From the NCBI RefSeq assembly GCF_024508275.1, contig NZ_CP101989.1, positions 124,001-188,000 on the forward strand: a stretch of DNA of 64,000 nt. The letters run 5' to 3'. The number at the start of each line of letters is the position of its first letter. Position 1 is the stretch's first letter. Made by a program: the position numbers and the translations under genes. This DNA comes from Cellulomonas wangsupingiae. GTDB lineage: Bacteria; Actinomycetota; Actinomycetes; Actinomycetales; Cellulomonadaceae. This document shows, piece by piece, positions 27,528 to 37,751 of the stretch. The notes beneath the pieces were generated by a model. The model was not told the DNA's origin, made no database searches, and saw only the letters and a list, made by a program, of their open reading frames with translations.

Positions 27528-27751
27528 GGGGAGGGCCTCCGGTGGTCGTCGGGACGCACCCCTCGTCCGGGGTGGGCAGGTCCATCCAGCCCTGCGCGCC
27601 TGTGACGGGGCTGTGCCCGCTCTGGGGCGCGGCTCAGCATCCGGCGCTCCACGCGAGTGACCGGCGAACGGGTGACCGCTGGACCCCGCACTGCCGGGCC
27701 CCGACGAGTCCGGCATCATGGCCGCCACACCCGCCCCTGGAGGACCCCTTC

Positions 27752-29440
27752 GTGCTCGCCGCCCCCCGCACCCGTCGCGCGCGCACGCCGCTCGGCGTCG
27801 CCCTCGTCACCACGCTCGCGCTCCTGACGGCCTGCACGGGCGGCGATCCCGGCGTCCCCGACCCCACCCCCACGCCCTCGGTCGACCCCGGCCCGCAGCC
27901 CGAGGACGTGGTCGCCACGGCGGTCGTCGCCGACGGGGGGATCGACGTGGAGATCGCCGTGCACCCCGTCGTGCGGGTGGGCGAGCACGCGGTCCTCACG
28001 CTGGACCTGACACCGCTCGAGGAGGTCCCGCAGGACGACCCGGTCCACATCGGCGGGTTCGACGGCGGCCTGGCCCGGAACCTCACGCTGCGCGCACCCA
28101 GCAACGTGCGCCTCGTCGACCTCGTCCGCGACGTCGTGTACCACCCGGGCATCGGTGCCGACGAGTGGCCCGTCGTCGCCCCGGACGACTGGGACGTGCT
28201 GCGGGGCCCCGAGGGGAGCCGGGTCCTCATCCCGTACGCCGCGCCGCCCCAGGACGTGTCGAGCGTGTCGGTGTTCCTGCCCGGGGCTCCGCTGGTCGCG
28301 GACGTGCCGGTGATCGAGGGGGACGTCCCGTCGAGCGAGCGTGCGGAGGCGTCCGAGGCCGCCGCGGCGTCGGCGTCGGCCGAGGCGACCGGCACCGCGA
28401 CCCCGTCGCCGCTGCCGGAGCCCGAGACGCTCGACCTCGACGCGATCGTCACGGCGCCGACGTTCCCGCTGGACTCGACGAGCGCCGAGCTCGAGGGTGC
28501 GGTGACGACCACGGAGTCCACCGAGCGCATCGACGTGCAGCTCGGCTCGGACGTGCTGTTCGAGTTCGACCAGGCCACGCTGACACCTGCGGCGAGCGAG
28601 GCGATCGCGCTGGTCGCGGCACGGATCTCGGAACGCGAGCCGGGCACGGTGAGCGTGGTCGGGCACACCGACGACCAGGGCGACGACGCCTACAACCAGG
28701 ACCTGTCGCAGCGCCGCGCGCAGGCGGTCGCGGACGTGCTCGGCACGCAGGTCGACGGTGCGGCGTACCCGATGGAGGTCGACGGTCGCGGCGAGGCGGA
28801 GCCGTTCGTCGCGAACGACTCGGAGGAGAACCGCGCCCGCAACCGGCGCGTGACCGTCACCCTGACGTCCACGGTGGTCACGCGGACCGACGTGACGACC
28901 ACGGGCGAGCTGCCGCCGTTCGGCGACAAGGGTCAGGTGGCGCCGGGCGACGGACCCGTCAAGCTCGCGAACTTCGCGCGCAAGTGGGAGGTGCAGGCCA
29001 CCGCCCGCCGCGTGCACGGCCACGTGGTCGTGGACCTCGCGGTGCGCGGTGACGACCAGGAGGACGGCATGGGGTGGACGCCCGGCTTCCTGCGCGGCTG
29101 GAACTCGCACCGTGGCGACGGCACGACGACGCCCGTGGACCTCGCGGGGCGTGCGGTCCTGCTGCACGGGGCGTCCAAGCTCTACCCGATGGACTACACG
29201 ACGGGCCCGCGCCCCGACCACCCGGGTGGCGAGTGGCTCACCGTGACGGACCTCGACGCCAAGGCCTGGATCGACGGCGGCCAGACACGGGTCTACTCGT
29301 TCGTGTACCCCCGGATGGACGTCGACACCGTGACGTTCCAGGTGGGCACCGGGATCGCCTTCGACAACGACTTCCGCCTGGTCGACGTCCCCGTCGCGCC
29401 CGGTGACGCGGCGACCACCGCCGCGGAGCCGGCGGACTGA
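27752..29440 (+). CDS. OmpA-domain lipoprotein
   Basis: A 562-residue exported protein. The signal ends in a lipobox-like LLTACT (Cys about 27). A beta-rich region follows, then an Ala/Ser/Thr/Pro-rich link (about 190-230), and an OmpA-like peptidoglycan-binding domain at about 260-370 with the family core VVGHTDDQGDDAYNQDLSQRRAQAV and NRARNRRVTVTL. A second beta-rich domain with DUF-type WxPGxxxGxN elements makes up the C-terminus. In an actinobacterium such a protein would tie the membrane to the cell wall. The start is GTG 27752 with TGGAGGA about nine bases upstream. Confidence 0.82.
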   Translation: MLAAPRTRRARTPLGVALVTTLALLTACTGGDPGVPDPTPTPSVDPGPQPEDVVATAVVADGGIDVEIAVHPVVRVGEHAVLTLDLTPLEEVPQDDPVHIGGFDGGLARNLTLRAPSNVRLVDLVRDVVYHPGIGADEWPVVAPDDWDVLRGPEGSRVLIPYAAPPQDVSSVSVFLPGAPLVADVPVIEGDVPSSERAEASEAAAASASAEATGTATPSPLPEPETLDLDAIVTAPTFPLDSTSAELEGAVTTTESTERIDVQLGSDVLFEFDQATLTPAASEAIALVAARISEREPGTVSVVGHTDDQGDDAYNQDLSQRRAQAVADVLGTQVDGAAYPMEVDGRGEAEPFVANDSEENRARNRRVTVTLTSTVVTRTDVTTTGELPPFGDKGQVAPGDGPVKLANFARKWEVQATARRVHGHVVVDLAVRGDDQEDGMGWTPGFLRGWNSHRGDGTTTPVDLAGRAVLLHGASKLYPMDYTTGPRPDHPGGEWLTVTDLDAKAWIDGGQTRVYSFVYPRMDVDTVTFQVGTGIAFDNDFRLVDVPVAPGDAATTAAEPAD

Positions 29441-29461
29441 GGGGAGCGCGAGGGGGCGGGC

Positions 29462-29602
29462 TCAGGTGACGACGGGGTAGACGGCGTGGACCAGCCCCAC
29501 CACCGTGGCCAGCAGGACCGCGCCACCCGTCCAGACGAGGAGCCGGACGCGCCACCGCGTGCGCTGCTCGTCGTCCCACGGGTCGTGCCCACCGGTCCGC
29601 AC
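29462..29602 (-). CDS. 46-residue single-pass membrane protein
   Basis: A short frame of 47 codons including the stop. It has a charged N-terminal half (DPWDDEQRTRWR) and one hydrophobic segment of about 20 residues (VWTGGAVLLATVVGLVHAVY). The start GTG 29602 has GGGAGG eight bases upstream (29611-29616), which is good evidence that it is translated. It is downstream of nrdI, but a hairpin separates the two. No function can be proposed. Confidence 0.55.
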   Translation of the reverse strand: MRTGGHDPWDDEQRTRWRVRLLVWTGGAVLLATVVGLVHAVYPVVT

Positions 29603-29627
29603 CGCGACCACCTCCCGGCACCAGCGT

Positions 29628-29649
29628 GCCGTCCGGCCGCGGGGACGGC
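29628..29649 (-). terminator. Hairpin after nrdI
   Basis: GCCGTCC (29628-29634) pairs with GGACGGC (29643-29649). It lies seven bases beyond the nrdI stop on the minus strand. Confidence 0.5.
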
Positions 29650-29656
29650 CACCCGC

Positions 29657-30082
29657 TCAGCCGGCGTGCGCCAGCTCCAGCGCCGCGTCGAGGTCACGCA
29701 GGATCCGCTCGCACTCCTCGACGTCCCACGGCGTCCCGGCCAGCTCGAACTCGAAGAGCACCGGGCGCCCGGACCGCTGCGCGATCTCCCGCGCGGCCTT
29801 CTGGTAGTAGCGCCCGAAGTTGCGGTTGCCCGACCCCATGACCCCGACGAGCAGGCGCCGGTTGTGCGCCGAGCGCAGGAACCGGCGCACCGCCTCGGGG
29901 ATCGTGTCGTTGGCGTCGTTGCCGGTCGTGTACGACGGGGTGAGCAGCACCCACGGCCCGTCGGCCTCGCTGCGGCGGTGCTCGCGCTCCGCCAGGTCGA
30001 ACGTCGGCCGGTCCAGGCGCTCGGCGAACGTGCGGACCAGGCCGCTCGTCGACGAGTAGTAGTACACGGGCGTGCGGCGCAT
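29657..30082 (-). CDS. nrdI: NrdI flavodoxin-like protein
   Basis: A 141-residue protein matching NrdI, the small flavoprotein that supplies the oxidant for assembling the manganese cofactor of class Ib ribonucleotide reductase. Features are VYYYSSTSGLVRTFAERL at the N-terminus (phosphate-binding loop), then LLTPSYTTGNDANDTIPEAVRRFL and GVMGSGNRNFG. Length is normal. The start ATG 30082 has GGGAG just upstream. It normally sits in an nrdHIEF operon, but here no nrdE, nrdF or nrdH is near it, so those genes must be elsewhere or this copy serves another flavodoxin role. Confidence 0.9.
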   Translation of the reverse strand: MRRTPVYYYSSTSGLVRTFAERLDRPTFDLAEREHRRSEADGPWVLLTPSYTTGNDANDTIPEAVRRFLRSAHNRRLLVGVMGSGNRNFGRYYQKAAREIAQRSGRPVLFEFELAGTPWDVEECERILRDLDAALELAHAG

Positions 30083-30140
30083 GCTCCCAGCCCACCCTCC
30101 GCGCCGGCCGCCCACGGCGGACGTTGGTCCCGCGGGGGCC

Positions 30141-30902
30141 TCAGATCTCGTCCAGCGCCTCCGGCGACTCGGGCAGCACCTGGCCGCCGTCGACCACGAC
30201 GCCCTGCCCGGTGACGTACCGCGCGCCGTCGGACGCGAGGAAGGCCACGACCTCCCCGACGTCCTCGGGCTCCGCGAGGAACCCCAGCGGCACCGAGCGC
30301 GCCATGCGTGCCATGTACTCCTCGCCCAGCGCGCGCAGCCCCGGGGTCAGGACGTTGCCCGGCAGCACCGCGTTCACGGTGATGCCGGCGCGCGCCAGCT
30401 CGATCGCCGCGGTGCGCACGAAGCCCATCTGCGCGGCCTTCGTCGCGCCGTAGTGCGCCCACCCCGGGTACCCGGTGACGTTGCCCGTGATCGAGCTGGT
30501 GACGACGACCCGGCCGCGGCCCGACGCGGTCAGGGCCGGCAGCGCCGCCTGCAGCGCGTGGATCGTGCCCTTGAGGTTGACGTCGACGATGCCGTCGACG
30601 TCCGCGTCGGTCATCTCGGCGATCCGAGCCTGCGGGTAGATCCCCGCGTTCGCGGCCAGCACCGACAGCCCGCCGTGGTGCTCGACGACACGGGCGACCA
30701 CGTCGCGGCACGCCGCGGCGTCCCGCACGTCGAGGACGTGCGCGTCCACCCCGCGCGCACGCGCGTCGGCGCACTCCTGCTCGGTCAGGCCGGTGACGAC
30801 GACGCGGGCACCGTGCCGCCCCAGCGTCTCGGCGATGCCGCGCCCGATGCCGAGGGTCCCCCCGGTCACGAGCGCGGTGCGGTTCTCGAGCAGTGCAGAC
30901 AT
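30141..30902 (-). CDS. SDR family oxidoreductase, FabG-like
   Basis: A 253-residue classical short-chain dehydrogenase. The cofactor motif TGGTLGIG spans 13-20, the NAG motif is at 85-87, and the catalytic set is Ser136 or Ser137, Tyr151 and Lys155 (YGATK). The ARVVVTG strand ends without an obvious acidic residue, hinting at NADP(H). The C-terminal YVTGQGVVVDGG is standard. The reaction would be reversible reduction of a keto group; the substrate is not predictable. The start ATG 30902 follows a G-rich site. It is divergent from the secreted peptidase gene. Confidence 0.88.
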   Translation of the reverse strand: MSALLENRTALVTGGTLGIGRGIAETLGRHGARVVVTGLTEQECADARARGVDAHVLDVRDAAACRDVVARVVEHHGGLSVLAANAGIYPQARIAEMTDADVDGIVDVNLKGTIHALQAALPALTASGRGRVVVTSSITGNVTGYPGWAHYGATKAAQMGFVRTAAIELARAGITVNAVLPGNVLTPGLRALGEEYMARMARSVPLGFLAEPEDVGEVVAFLASDGARYVTGQGVVVDGGQVLPESPEALDEI

Positions 30903-31016
30903 GGTGCCCCCAGGTCGACGGACGTCGTCGTCCCCTCGACTGTCGCGCACCGGGGGTACCCCCGCACGCGGGGCGCCGCCCCTCGCGCGGCGGGCGTCGC
31001 CCGATTCCTGCCCCGG

Positions 31017-31060
31017 TGTCATGACATCCCGTGACTTTCAGGACCGGACCGTCCTACGTT
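31017..31060 (+). promoter_or_regulatory. Promoter and palindrome before secreted peptidase gene
   Basis: TACGTT at 31055-31060 is a probable -10 box and GTGACT at 31031-31036 a possible -35 box with 18 bases between. The perfect palindrome TGTCATGACA (31017-31026) lies just upstream. The leader to the GTG at 31147 would be about 80 bases. Confidence 0.4.
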
Positions 31061-31146
31061 GTCCCGGACGCCGACCGCCCCAGCCGGGCGACGACGTCGG
31101 CCGCGGCCGCCCGGCCGTCGGTCCCGTGCACGGAAGGGACACCACC

Positions 31147-32724
31147 GTGGCAGCTCGACGTACCACCGCCCTCGCGGGCACCCTCGCCGCCGTCCTGCTC
31201 GGCGCGAGCGCACTGCTCGTCCCACCCGCTGCCGCCCACGGCGGTGGCCCGGGTCACGGGCCGGGTCACGGCCCCGGGTACGCGATCGACGCCGAGAGCT
31301 TCGCGCGGCAGGTCACGACCCGCGGCGTGTGGCGGCACCTGGAGGAGCTCCAGCGCATCGCCGACCGCAACGACGGCAACCGCGCCGCCCTGACCGCGGG
31401 CTACGAGGCGAGCGCGCGGTACGTCGAGCGCACGCTGCAGCGCGCCGGCTACACCACGACGCGCGACCCGTTCACGTTCGGGTTCGAGGTCGTCGACGCC
31501 GCGAGCCTGACCCTGGGCACGGGCGAGGCGTACGAGGTCGACCAGATGCTGTACGCGCCCAGCACGGCGGAGGGCGGTGTGACCGCGCCCGGTGCGGTGC
31601 CGACCGACACCACGGGCTGCACGGCCGACTCCTGGGCCGGCGTCGAGGTGACGGGCGCGATCGCGGTCGTCAGCCGCGGCGTGTGCAGCTTCGGCGAGAA
31701 GGCGGTCGCGGCGGAGGCCGCCGGGGCCGTCGGCGTCGTCGTCTACAACAACGTCGAGGAGATGCTGTTCGGCACGCTCGGCGCGGAGGGTCTCGTGCAG
31801 GTGCCGGTGGCCGGCATGGGGATGGCCGACGGGCAGGCGGTCGTCGCGGCGATCGCGGCCGGCGGCGCCACGCTCACCCTGGACACCCGGTTCCACACCG
31901 AGGAGCAGGAGAGCTTCAACGTCATCGCCGAGACGCGCACGGGTCGCGACGACAACGTCGTCATGCTGGGCGCGCACCTCGACGGCGTCGAGGAGGGCCC
32001 CGGGATCAACGACAACGGCACCGGCTCGGCCGTCCTGCTCGAGGTCGCGGTGCAGCTCGCCAAGCAGAAGAAGCACAACAACACCGTGCGTTTCGCCTGG
32101 TGGGGTGCCGAGGAGCTCGGGCTGATCGGCTCGACGGCGTACGTCGACGAGCTGGCGACGCAGGAGGGCGAGCTCGACCGCATCGCGACGTACCTGAACT
32201 TCGACATGGTCGGGTCGCCCAACTACATCATCGGCGTGTACGACGCGGACCAGTCGACGTACGAGGCCCCGGTCGTGGTCCCCCCGGGCTCGGCGGAGAC
32301 CGAGGACGTCCTCACGGGGTACTTCGACGCCGTCGGCCAGCCGTGGGTCGACACCGAGTTCTCGGGCCGGTCGGACTACCAGGCGTTCATCGAGAACGGT
32401 GTGCCGGCGTCCGGGCTCTTCACCGGCGCGGACGACATCAAGACGGAGGAGGAGGTCGCGCTGTTCGGTGGCACGGCCGGCATCCGGCACGACCCGAACT
32501 ACCACACGGTGGCCGACGACCTGTCGAACGTCAGCCGCGAGGCGATCGGCATCATGGCGCCGGCGGTGGCGTTCGCGACGGCGAGCCTGGCCAACGACAC
32601 GTCCGCGATCAACGGGGTGTCCGGCCCCGGCGACCAGGGGCACCACCACGGCCCGTGGAAGCCGGGCAAGGGCAAGGGCCACTGGCGCGGGCACGAGCAC
32701 GGCACGCTGGAGAAGGCGTCCTGA
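31147..32724 (+). CDS. Secreted M28 family aminopeptidase with PA domain
   Basis: A 525-residue exported zinc peptidase. The signal peptide ends near VPPAAAHG (about 31), followed by a Gly/His-rich stretch. The protease-associated domain at about 130-250 contains SRGVCSFGEKAVAAEAAGAVGVVVYNN. The M28 core has the metal ligands in GAHLDGV, INDNGTGSA, the catalytic Glu pair WGAEELGLIGS, NFDMVGSPN and HTVADD. The C-terminus is again His/Gly/Lys-rich (HHHGPWKPGKGKGHWRGHEHG). It would release N-terminal amino acids from peptides outside the cell. The start GTG 31147 follows GGAAGGGA. The His-rich ends could bind metal, an inference. Confidence 0.9.
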   Translation: MAARRTTALAGTLAAVLLGASALLVPPAAAHGGGPGHGPGHGPGYAIDAESFARQVTTRGVWRHLEELQRIADRNDGNRAALTAGYEASARYVERTLQRAGYTTTRDPFTFGFEVVDAASLTLGTGEAYEVDQMLYAPSTAEGGVTAPGAVPTDTTGCTADSWAGVEVTGAIAVVSRGVCSFGEKAVAAEAAGAVGVVVYNNVEEMLFGTLGAEGLVQVPVAGMGMADGQAVVAAIAAGGATLTLDTRFHTEEQESFNVIAETRTGRDDNVVMLGAHLDGVEEGPGINDNGTGSAVLLEVAVQLAKQKKHNNTVRFAWWGAEELGLIGSTAYVDELATQEGELDRIATYLNFDMVGSPNYIIGVYDADQSTYEAPVVVPPGSAETEDVLTGYFDAVGQPWVDTEFSGRSDYQAFIENGVPASGLFTGADDIKTEEEVALFGGTAGIRHDPNYHTVADDLSNVSREAIGIMAPAVAFATASLANDTSAINGVSGPGDQGHHHGPWKPGKGKGHWRGHEHGTLEKAS

Positions 32725-32745
32725 CGTCGGGGCAGCGCGCCTGAC

Positions 32746-32781
32746 CGGCGGCCCGGGTGCCCACGGGTGCCCGGGCCGCCG
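32746..32781 (+). terminator. 12-bp stem terminator after M28 gene
   Basis: CGGCGGCCCGGG (32746-32757) pairs perfectly with CCCGGGCCGCCG (32770-32781) around a 12-base loop. It begins about 21 bases after the peptidase stop codon. Confidence 0.7.
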
Positions 32782-32805
32782 CACGTGTGCGGCGACGTCC
32801 TTGGC

Positions 32806-33030
32806 GTGGCCGCCCAGCCTCGCTCGGGACGGGCGACATCTTGCTCCTCCGCGGGGCTTCTGCCAAGACCTTCATGACGTTTTCTTGACCTCAGGGGTGT
32901 CGAGGGCCAAGCGCAGGGCCATGAAGGGCCCGGTGGGCGTCAGATTGTGACAGAAATGTGAAGATTCTCACCGACCTGCACCGCAGCGCTCGGTCAAGGA
33001 GCAGGATGCGAGGTGGCCGCCCAGCCTCGC
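32806..33030. repeat. 18-bp direct repeat bracketing an AT-richer stretch
   Basis: GTGGCCGCCCAGCCTCGC occurs at 32806-32823 and again at 33013-33030, exactly. The 189 bases between are clearly less GC-rich than the surroundings (for example GACGTTTTCTTGACC and GATTGTGACAGAAATGTG). I see no supportable gene in 32725-33042. Confidence 0.7.
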
Positions 33031-33042
33031 GCCCAACGGGTG

Positions 33043-33300
33043 TCACGACGCCCCGATGCGCGGGAACGGCTCCAGGGAGAACGCCACCTCGACGGGCACG
33101 TCGAAGAACTGCGCGATGCGCAGGGCGAGGTGCAGCGACGGGCTGTACTCGCCGCGCTCCAGGTACCCGACCGTCTGGTAGTGCACCCCCAGCGCGTCCG
33201 CGAGCTCGCGTCGGCTGACGCCCCGCTCGGCCCGCAGCACGGCGATGCGGTTGTGGACGGTCTCACCCGTCTGCGGCCGGCGCCGCTCCTCGGTCGCCAC
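33043..33300 (-). CDS. XRE family transcriptional regulator
   Basis: An 85-residue single-domain Cro/C1-type DNA-binding protein. The helix-turn-helix is within ELADALGVHYQTVGYLERGEYSPSLHLALRIAQFF (about 32-66). It is the last gene of the ABC exporter operon: its GTG start at 33300 is one base beyond the stop of the permease gene. Small XRE proteins placed like this usually control their own transporter operon. The AT-rich inverted repeat at 35067-35084 is a candidate target. Confidence 0.85.
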   Translation of the reverse strand: MATEERRRPQTGETVHNRIAVLRAERGVSRRELADALGVHYQTVGYLERGEYSPSLHLALRIAQFFDVPVEVAFSLEPFPRIGAS

Positions 33301-33301
33301 G

Positions 33302-34159
33302 TCAGCCGTGCATGAGCGTCTGCAGGCGGTCCGTCAGGGCGCTCGCGGTCTGCCGCGCGTTCATCCGGCGCAGCACGACGGGCGCTGCGACGAGCCCGGC
33401 GACCGCCCACGCCAGCAGCACGAGCGCCGCGATCTCGGGGTGCCACGCACCCCCCAGCTCCAGACCCTCGGCGCCGGCGGGCAGGCTCGTCGACCGCAGG
33501 CCGTGCGCGAGCCAGTACAGGGGGAACGCCTGGACGGCCCACTCGGCCCACGGCGGCACGGTCTGCGGGCCGAAGACCCCGGACAGGAACGCGAGGACGA
33601 CGACGGGGGCCATGACGAACATCATGACGCGGGTCGGGCGCCCGGCGAGCGCGCCGCCCACGATGCCGACGGGCAGGGTGGCCAGCGTGCCCAGCAGCAG
33701 CCACCCGGCCAGCGCGGCCCAGCCTCCCGCGCCCTGGTGCATGGGGTCTCCGAGCAGGAAGGGCCAGGGGACCAGCAGGATCGCGAGCATGGGGAGCGCG
33801 GCGAGCACCTGGCCGACCACGATGCCCACCGTGTACGTCGTCGTGCCGCGCGGCGTGGTGCGCAGCCGCAGCACCGTGCCGTCCTCCACCTCGGCGGACA
33901 GGGCGAACGCCGGGCCCATGGCCATGCCGAACAGGACGGTGGCGGCCAGGATGCCGGGCAGCGCGAGGCTCGGCAGGCTCAGGCCGCCGCTGCCCGGGAT
34001 GATCGTGTCGCGCTGCGTGACGAGGTACACCAGGACGCCGATCCCGATGACGACGTTCCAGCCGAGGTCCTCGGGGTTGCGCAGCATGTGCCGGAACTCG
34101 GTGACGCCGCGGCGCAGACCGGTGCGGACGGCCCAGGCGCGGGGTGCGGGCGTGCTCAT
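33302..34159 (-). CDS. ABC-2 type permease
   Basis: A 285-residue membrane protein with about six hydrophobic segments and the ABC-2 layout: a first helix after RHMLRNPEDLGWNVVIGIGVLVYLV, a cytoplasmic coupling region near TVLRLRTTPRGTTTYTVG, and a C-terminal helix pair. It pairs with the ATPase gene, which overlaps it by four bases (ATGA), and should form an exporter of drugs, lipids or peptides. The start is ATG at 34159. Substrate unknown. Confidence 0.88.
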   Translation of the reverse strand: MSTPAPRAWAVRTGLRRGVTEFRHMLRNPEDLGWNVVIGIGVLVYLVTQRDTIIPGSGGLSLPSLALPGILAATVLFGMAMGPAFALSAEVEDGTVLRLRTTPRGTTTYTVGIVVGQVLAALPMLAILLVPWPFLLGDPMHQGAGGWAALAGWLLLGTLATLPVGIVGGALAGRPTRVMMFVMAPVVVLAFLSGVFGPQTVPPWAEWAVQAFPLYWLAHGLRSTSLPAGAEGLELGGAWHPEIAALVLLAWAVAGLVAAPVVLRRMNARQTASALTDRLQTLMHG

Positions 34160-35067
34160 CGCGAGACCTCCAGGTCCGGTCGGGTGCTGCGGGCCTCGTG
34201 GTGGCGGACGATCTCGAGGTACGCGTCCTCGAGCGTGGCGTGCACGACCTCGAGGTCCTCGACGTCGCCGCCCGCGAGCAGCTCGCGCGTGAACCCCACG
34301 GGGTCGTGCGTGCTGTGGACCTGGCGCGCACCGCCGACGCTCCAGCGCACCTCCGACGGGCCGGCGACCTGACGGGCGACGGCTGCCGGGCTGCCGTCCG
34401 CGACGATGCGCCCGCCGGCCAGCAGCAGGATGCGGTCCGCGACGGTCTCGGCCTCCGCCAGGTCGTGCGTCGTCATGAGCACGACGGTGCCGTCGAGGTC
34501 GACCACTTCGTGGATCAGCTCGTGGAACTCGCGTCGTGCGGCGGGGTCGAGCCCGGCGGTCGGCTCGTCGAGGATGAGCAGGTCGGGTCGGCCGACGAGC
34601 CCGACGGCGACGTCGAAGCGGCGGCGCTGACCACCGGACAGGGTGGCCATGCGCTGGTGGGCGGCCGCGGTGAGCCCGACGCGCGCGAGCAGGTCGTCGA
34701 CGTCCCGCGGGCGGGCGAGACCGGCGCGGGCGTAGGGCCGGTAGGCGTCGGCGAGGTGGGCGAGCAGCTCGCGCACGCGCCACCGGCGGTGGTCGCGCCA
34801 GGACTGCAGGACCACCCCGATCCGGGCGCGCCACGCGTCGTCGCCGTGCTCGGGGTCCACGCCGAGGACCTCGACGTCCCCGGCGTCGCGCCGGCGGAAC
34901 CCCTCGATGATCTCGACCGTCGTGGTCTTGCCCGCCCCGTTGGGCCCGAGCAGGGCGACGACCTCACCGGGCTCGACGTCGAGGTCGACGCCGTCGAGCA
35001 CGGTGCGGCCGCCGTAGGCCATGCGCAGGCCGGCGACGCGGACAGCGGCGTTCCGGGTGGGCTCCAT
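34156..35067 (-). CDS. ABC transporter ATP-binding protein, drug-exporter type
   Basis: A 303-residue ATPase of the DrrA/CcmA branch. Motifs in order: Walker A GPNGAGKTT (about 40-48), a Q-loop region VVLQSWRDHRR, signature LSGGQRRR (about 142-149), Walker B LLILDEPTAGLDP, and the switch His in TTHDLAEAE. The last 85 residues form the accessory domain usual in this branch. It is the first gene of a three-gene operon with the permease and the XRE regulator. ATG 35067 is the start and overlaps an inverted repeat; no ribosome binding site is seen. Confidence 0.92.
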   Translation of the reverse strand: MEPTRNAAVRVAGLRMAYGGRTVLDGVDLDVEPGEVVALLGPNGAGKTTTVEIIEGFRRRDAGDVEVLGVDPEHGDDAWRARIGVVLQSWRDHRRWRVRELLAHLADAYRPYARAGLARPRDVDDLLARVGLTAAAHQRMATLSGGQRRRFDVAVGLVGRPDLLILDEPTAGLDPAARREFHELIHEVVDLDGTVVLMTTHDLAEAETVADRILLLAGGRIVADGSPAAVARQVAGPSEVRWSVGGARQVHSTHDPVGFTRELLAGGDVEDLEVVHATLEDAYLEIVRHHEARSTRPDLEVSR

Positions 35068-35095
35068 GTAGCAGTTGTACTACATATTGTTGCAC
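35067..35095 (-). promoter_or_regulatory. AT-rich operator-promoter of ABC exporter operon
   Basis: A stretch of about 28 bases much richer in A and T than any flanking DNA. It contains TGTAG-N8-CTACA (35067-35084), an inverted repeat covering the start codon, followed by ATATTGTTG. A -10-like TATGTA can be read on the minus strand. Binding by the operon's XRE protein is inferred. Confidence 0.45.
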
Positions 35096-35473
35096 CTACG
35101 CTACCAACGGCGACGCAATCACCCACCGGTGGCCGAACGGGTCGACGAGCCACCCGCGGCGCTCGTCGCCCTGGTCGCTCGGCTCGCGGTCGACGGTCGC
35201 GCCGGCTGCCACGGCGCGCGCGTACACCGCGTCGGCGTCCGCGACGCCGAGCGCGATCGCCGCGGTCGCGTGGCCCGCGCTGCGGGGCGCCCACGCCCCG
35301 TACTCGTGCGCCTCGTCGGACAGGTAGAGCGCAGCGCCGTCGATCGCGAGGGCGACGAACCCGATGCGACCGTCCTCCTCGTAGCGCTCGCCCGTCTCGA
35401 CCGCGCCGAACGCTGCGGCGTAGAAGTCGATCGCGGCGCGGGCGTCGTGGACGGTCAGGTAGGGCGTCAGCAT
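35096..35473 (-). CDS. VOC family protein (glyoxalase/PhnB-like)
   Basis: A 125-residue protein with two beta-alpha-beta-beta-beta modules of the vicinal oxygen chelate fold. It begins MLTPYLTVHDARAAIDFYAAAFGA and ends WLVDPFGHRWVIASP, both typical of the PhnB/YdhR-like group, which includes enzymes and binding proteins; the function cannot be set. Metal-ligand positions (Glu and His) are partly present. GTG 35479 and ATG 35473 are both possible: GGAGG is four bases before the first and ten before the second. It lies 28 bases upstream of the ABC operon on the same strand. Confidence 0.85.
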   Translation of the reverse strand: MLTPYLTVHDARAAIDFYAAAFGAVETGERYEEDGRIGFVALAIDGAALYLSDEAHEYGAWAPRSAGHATAAIALGVADADAVYARAVAAGATVDREPSDQGDERRGWLVDPFGHRWVIASPLVA

Positions 35474-35591
35474 GGTCACGGGTCCTCCAGGTGGTTCGGT
35501 GTCGTCCCTGGAGACGGACCGGTCCCGGCGACCGGACTCATCGGGCTGGAGCCGGTGCACCGGCGTCGGCGCAGGGTGGTAGGACGGTGCC

Positions 35592-37706
<2,115 letters not shown>

Positions 37707-37711
37707 CGGCG

Positions 37712-37751
37712 GGCGAGCGGGCGCGGGCAACCACGCCCGCGCCCGCTCGCC
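37712..37751. terminator. 17-bp perfect stem, bidirectional terminator
   Basis: GGCGAGCGGGCGCGGGC (37712-37728) pairs perfectly with 37735-37751 around the loop AACCAC. It fills the gap between the S9 peptidase stop and the convergent DUF5648 gene stop (37752). Confidence 0.85.

Noticed and set aside
32958..33218. Plus-strand 86-codon frame over the XRE gene
   Set aside because: Arg/Pro/Thr-rich with no ribosome binding site and antisense to a well-defined helix-turn-helix gene.
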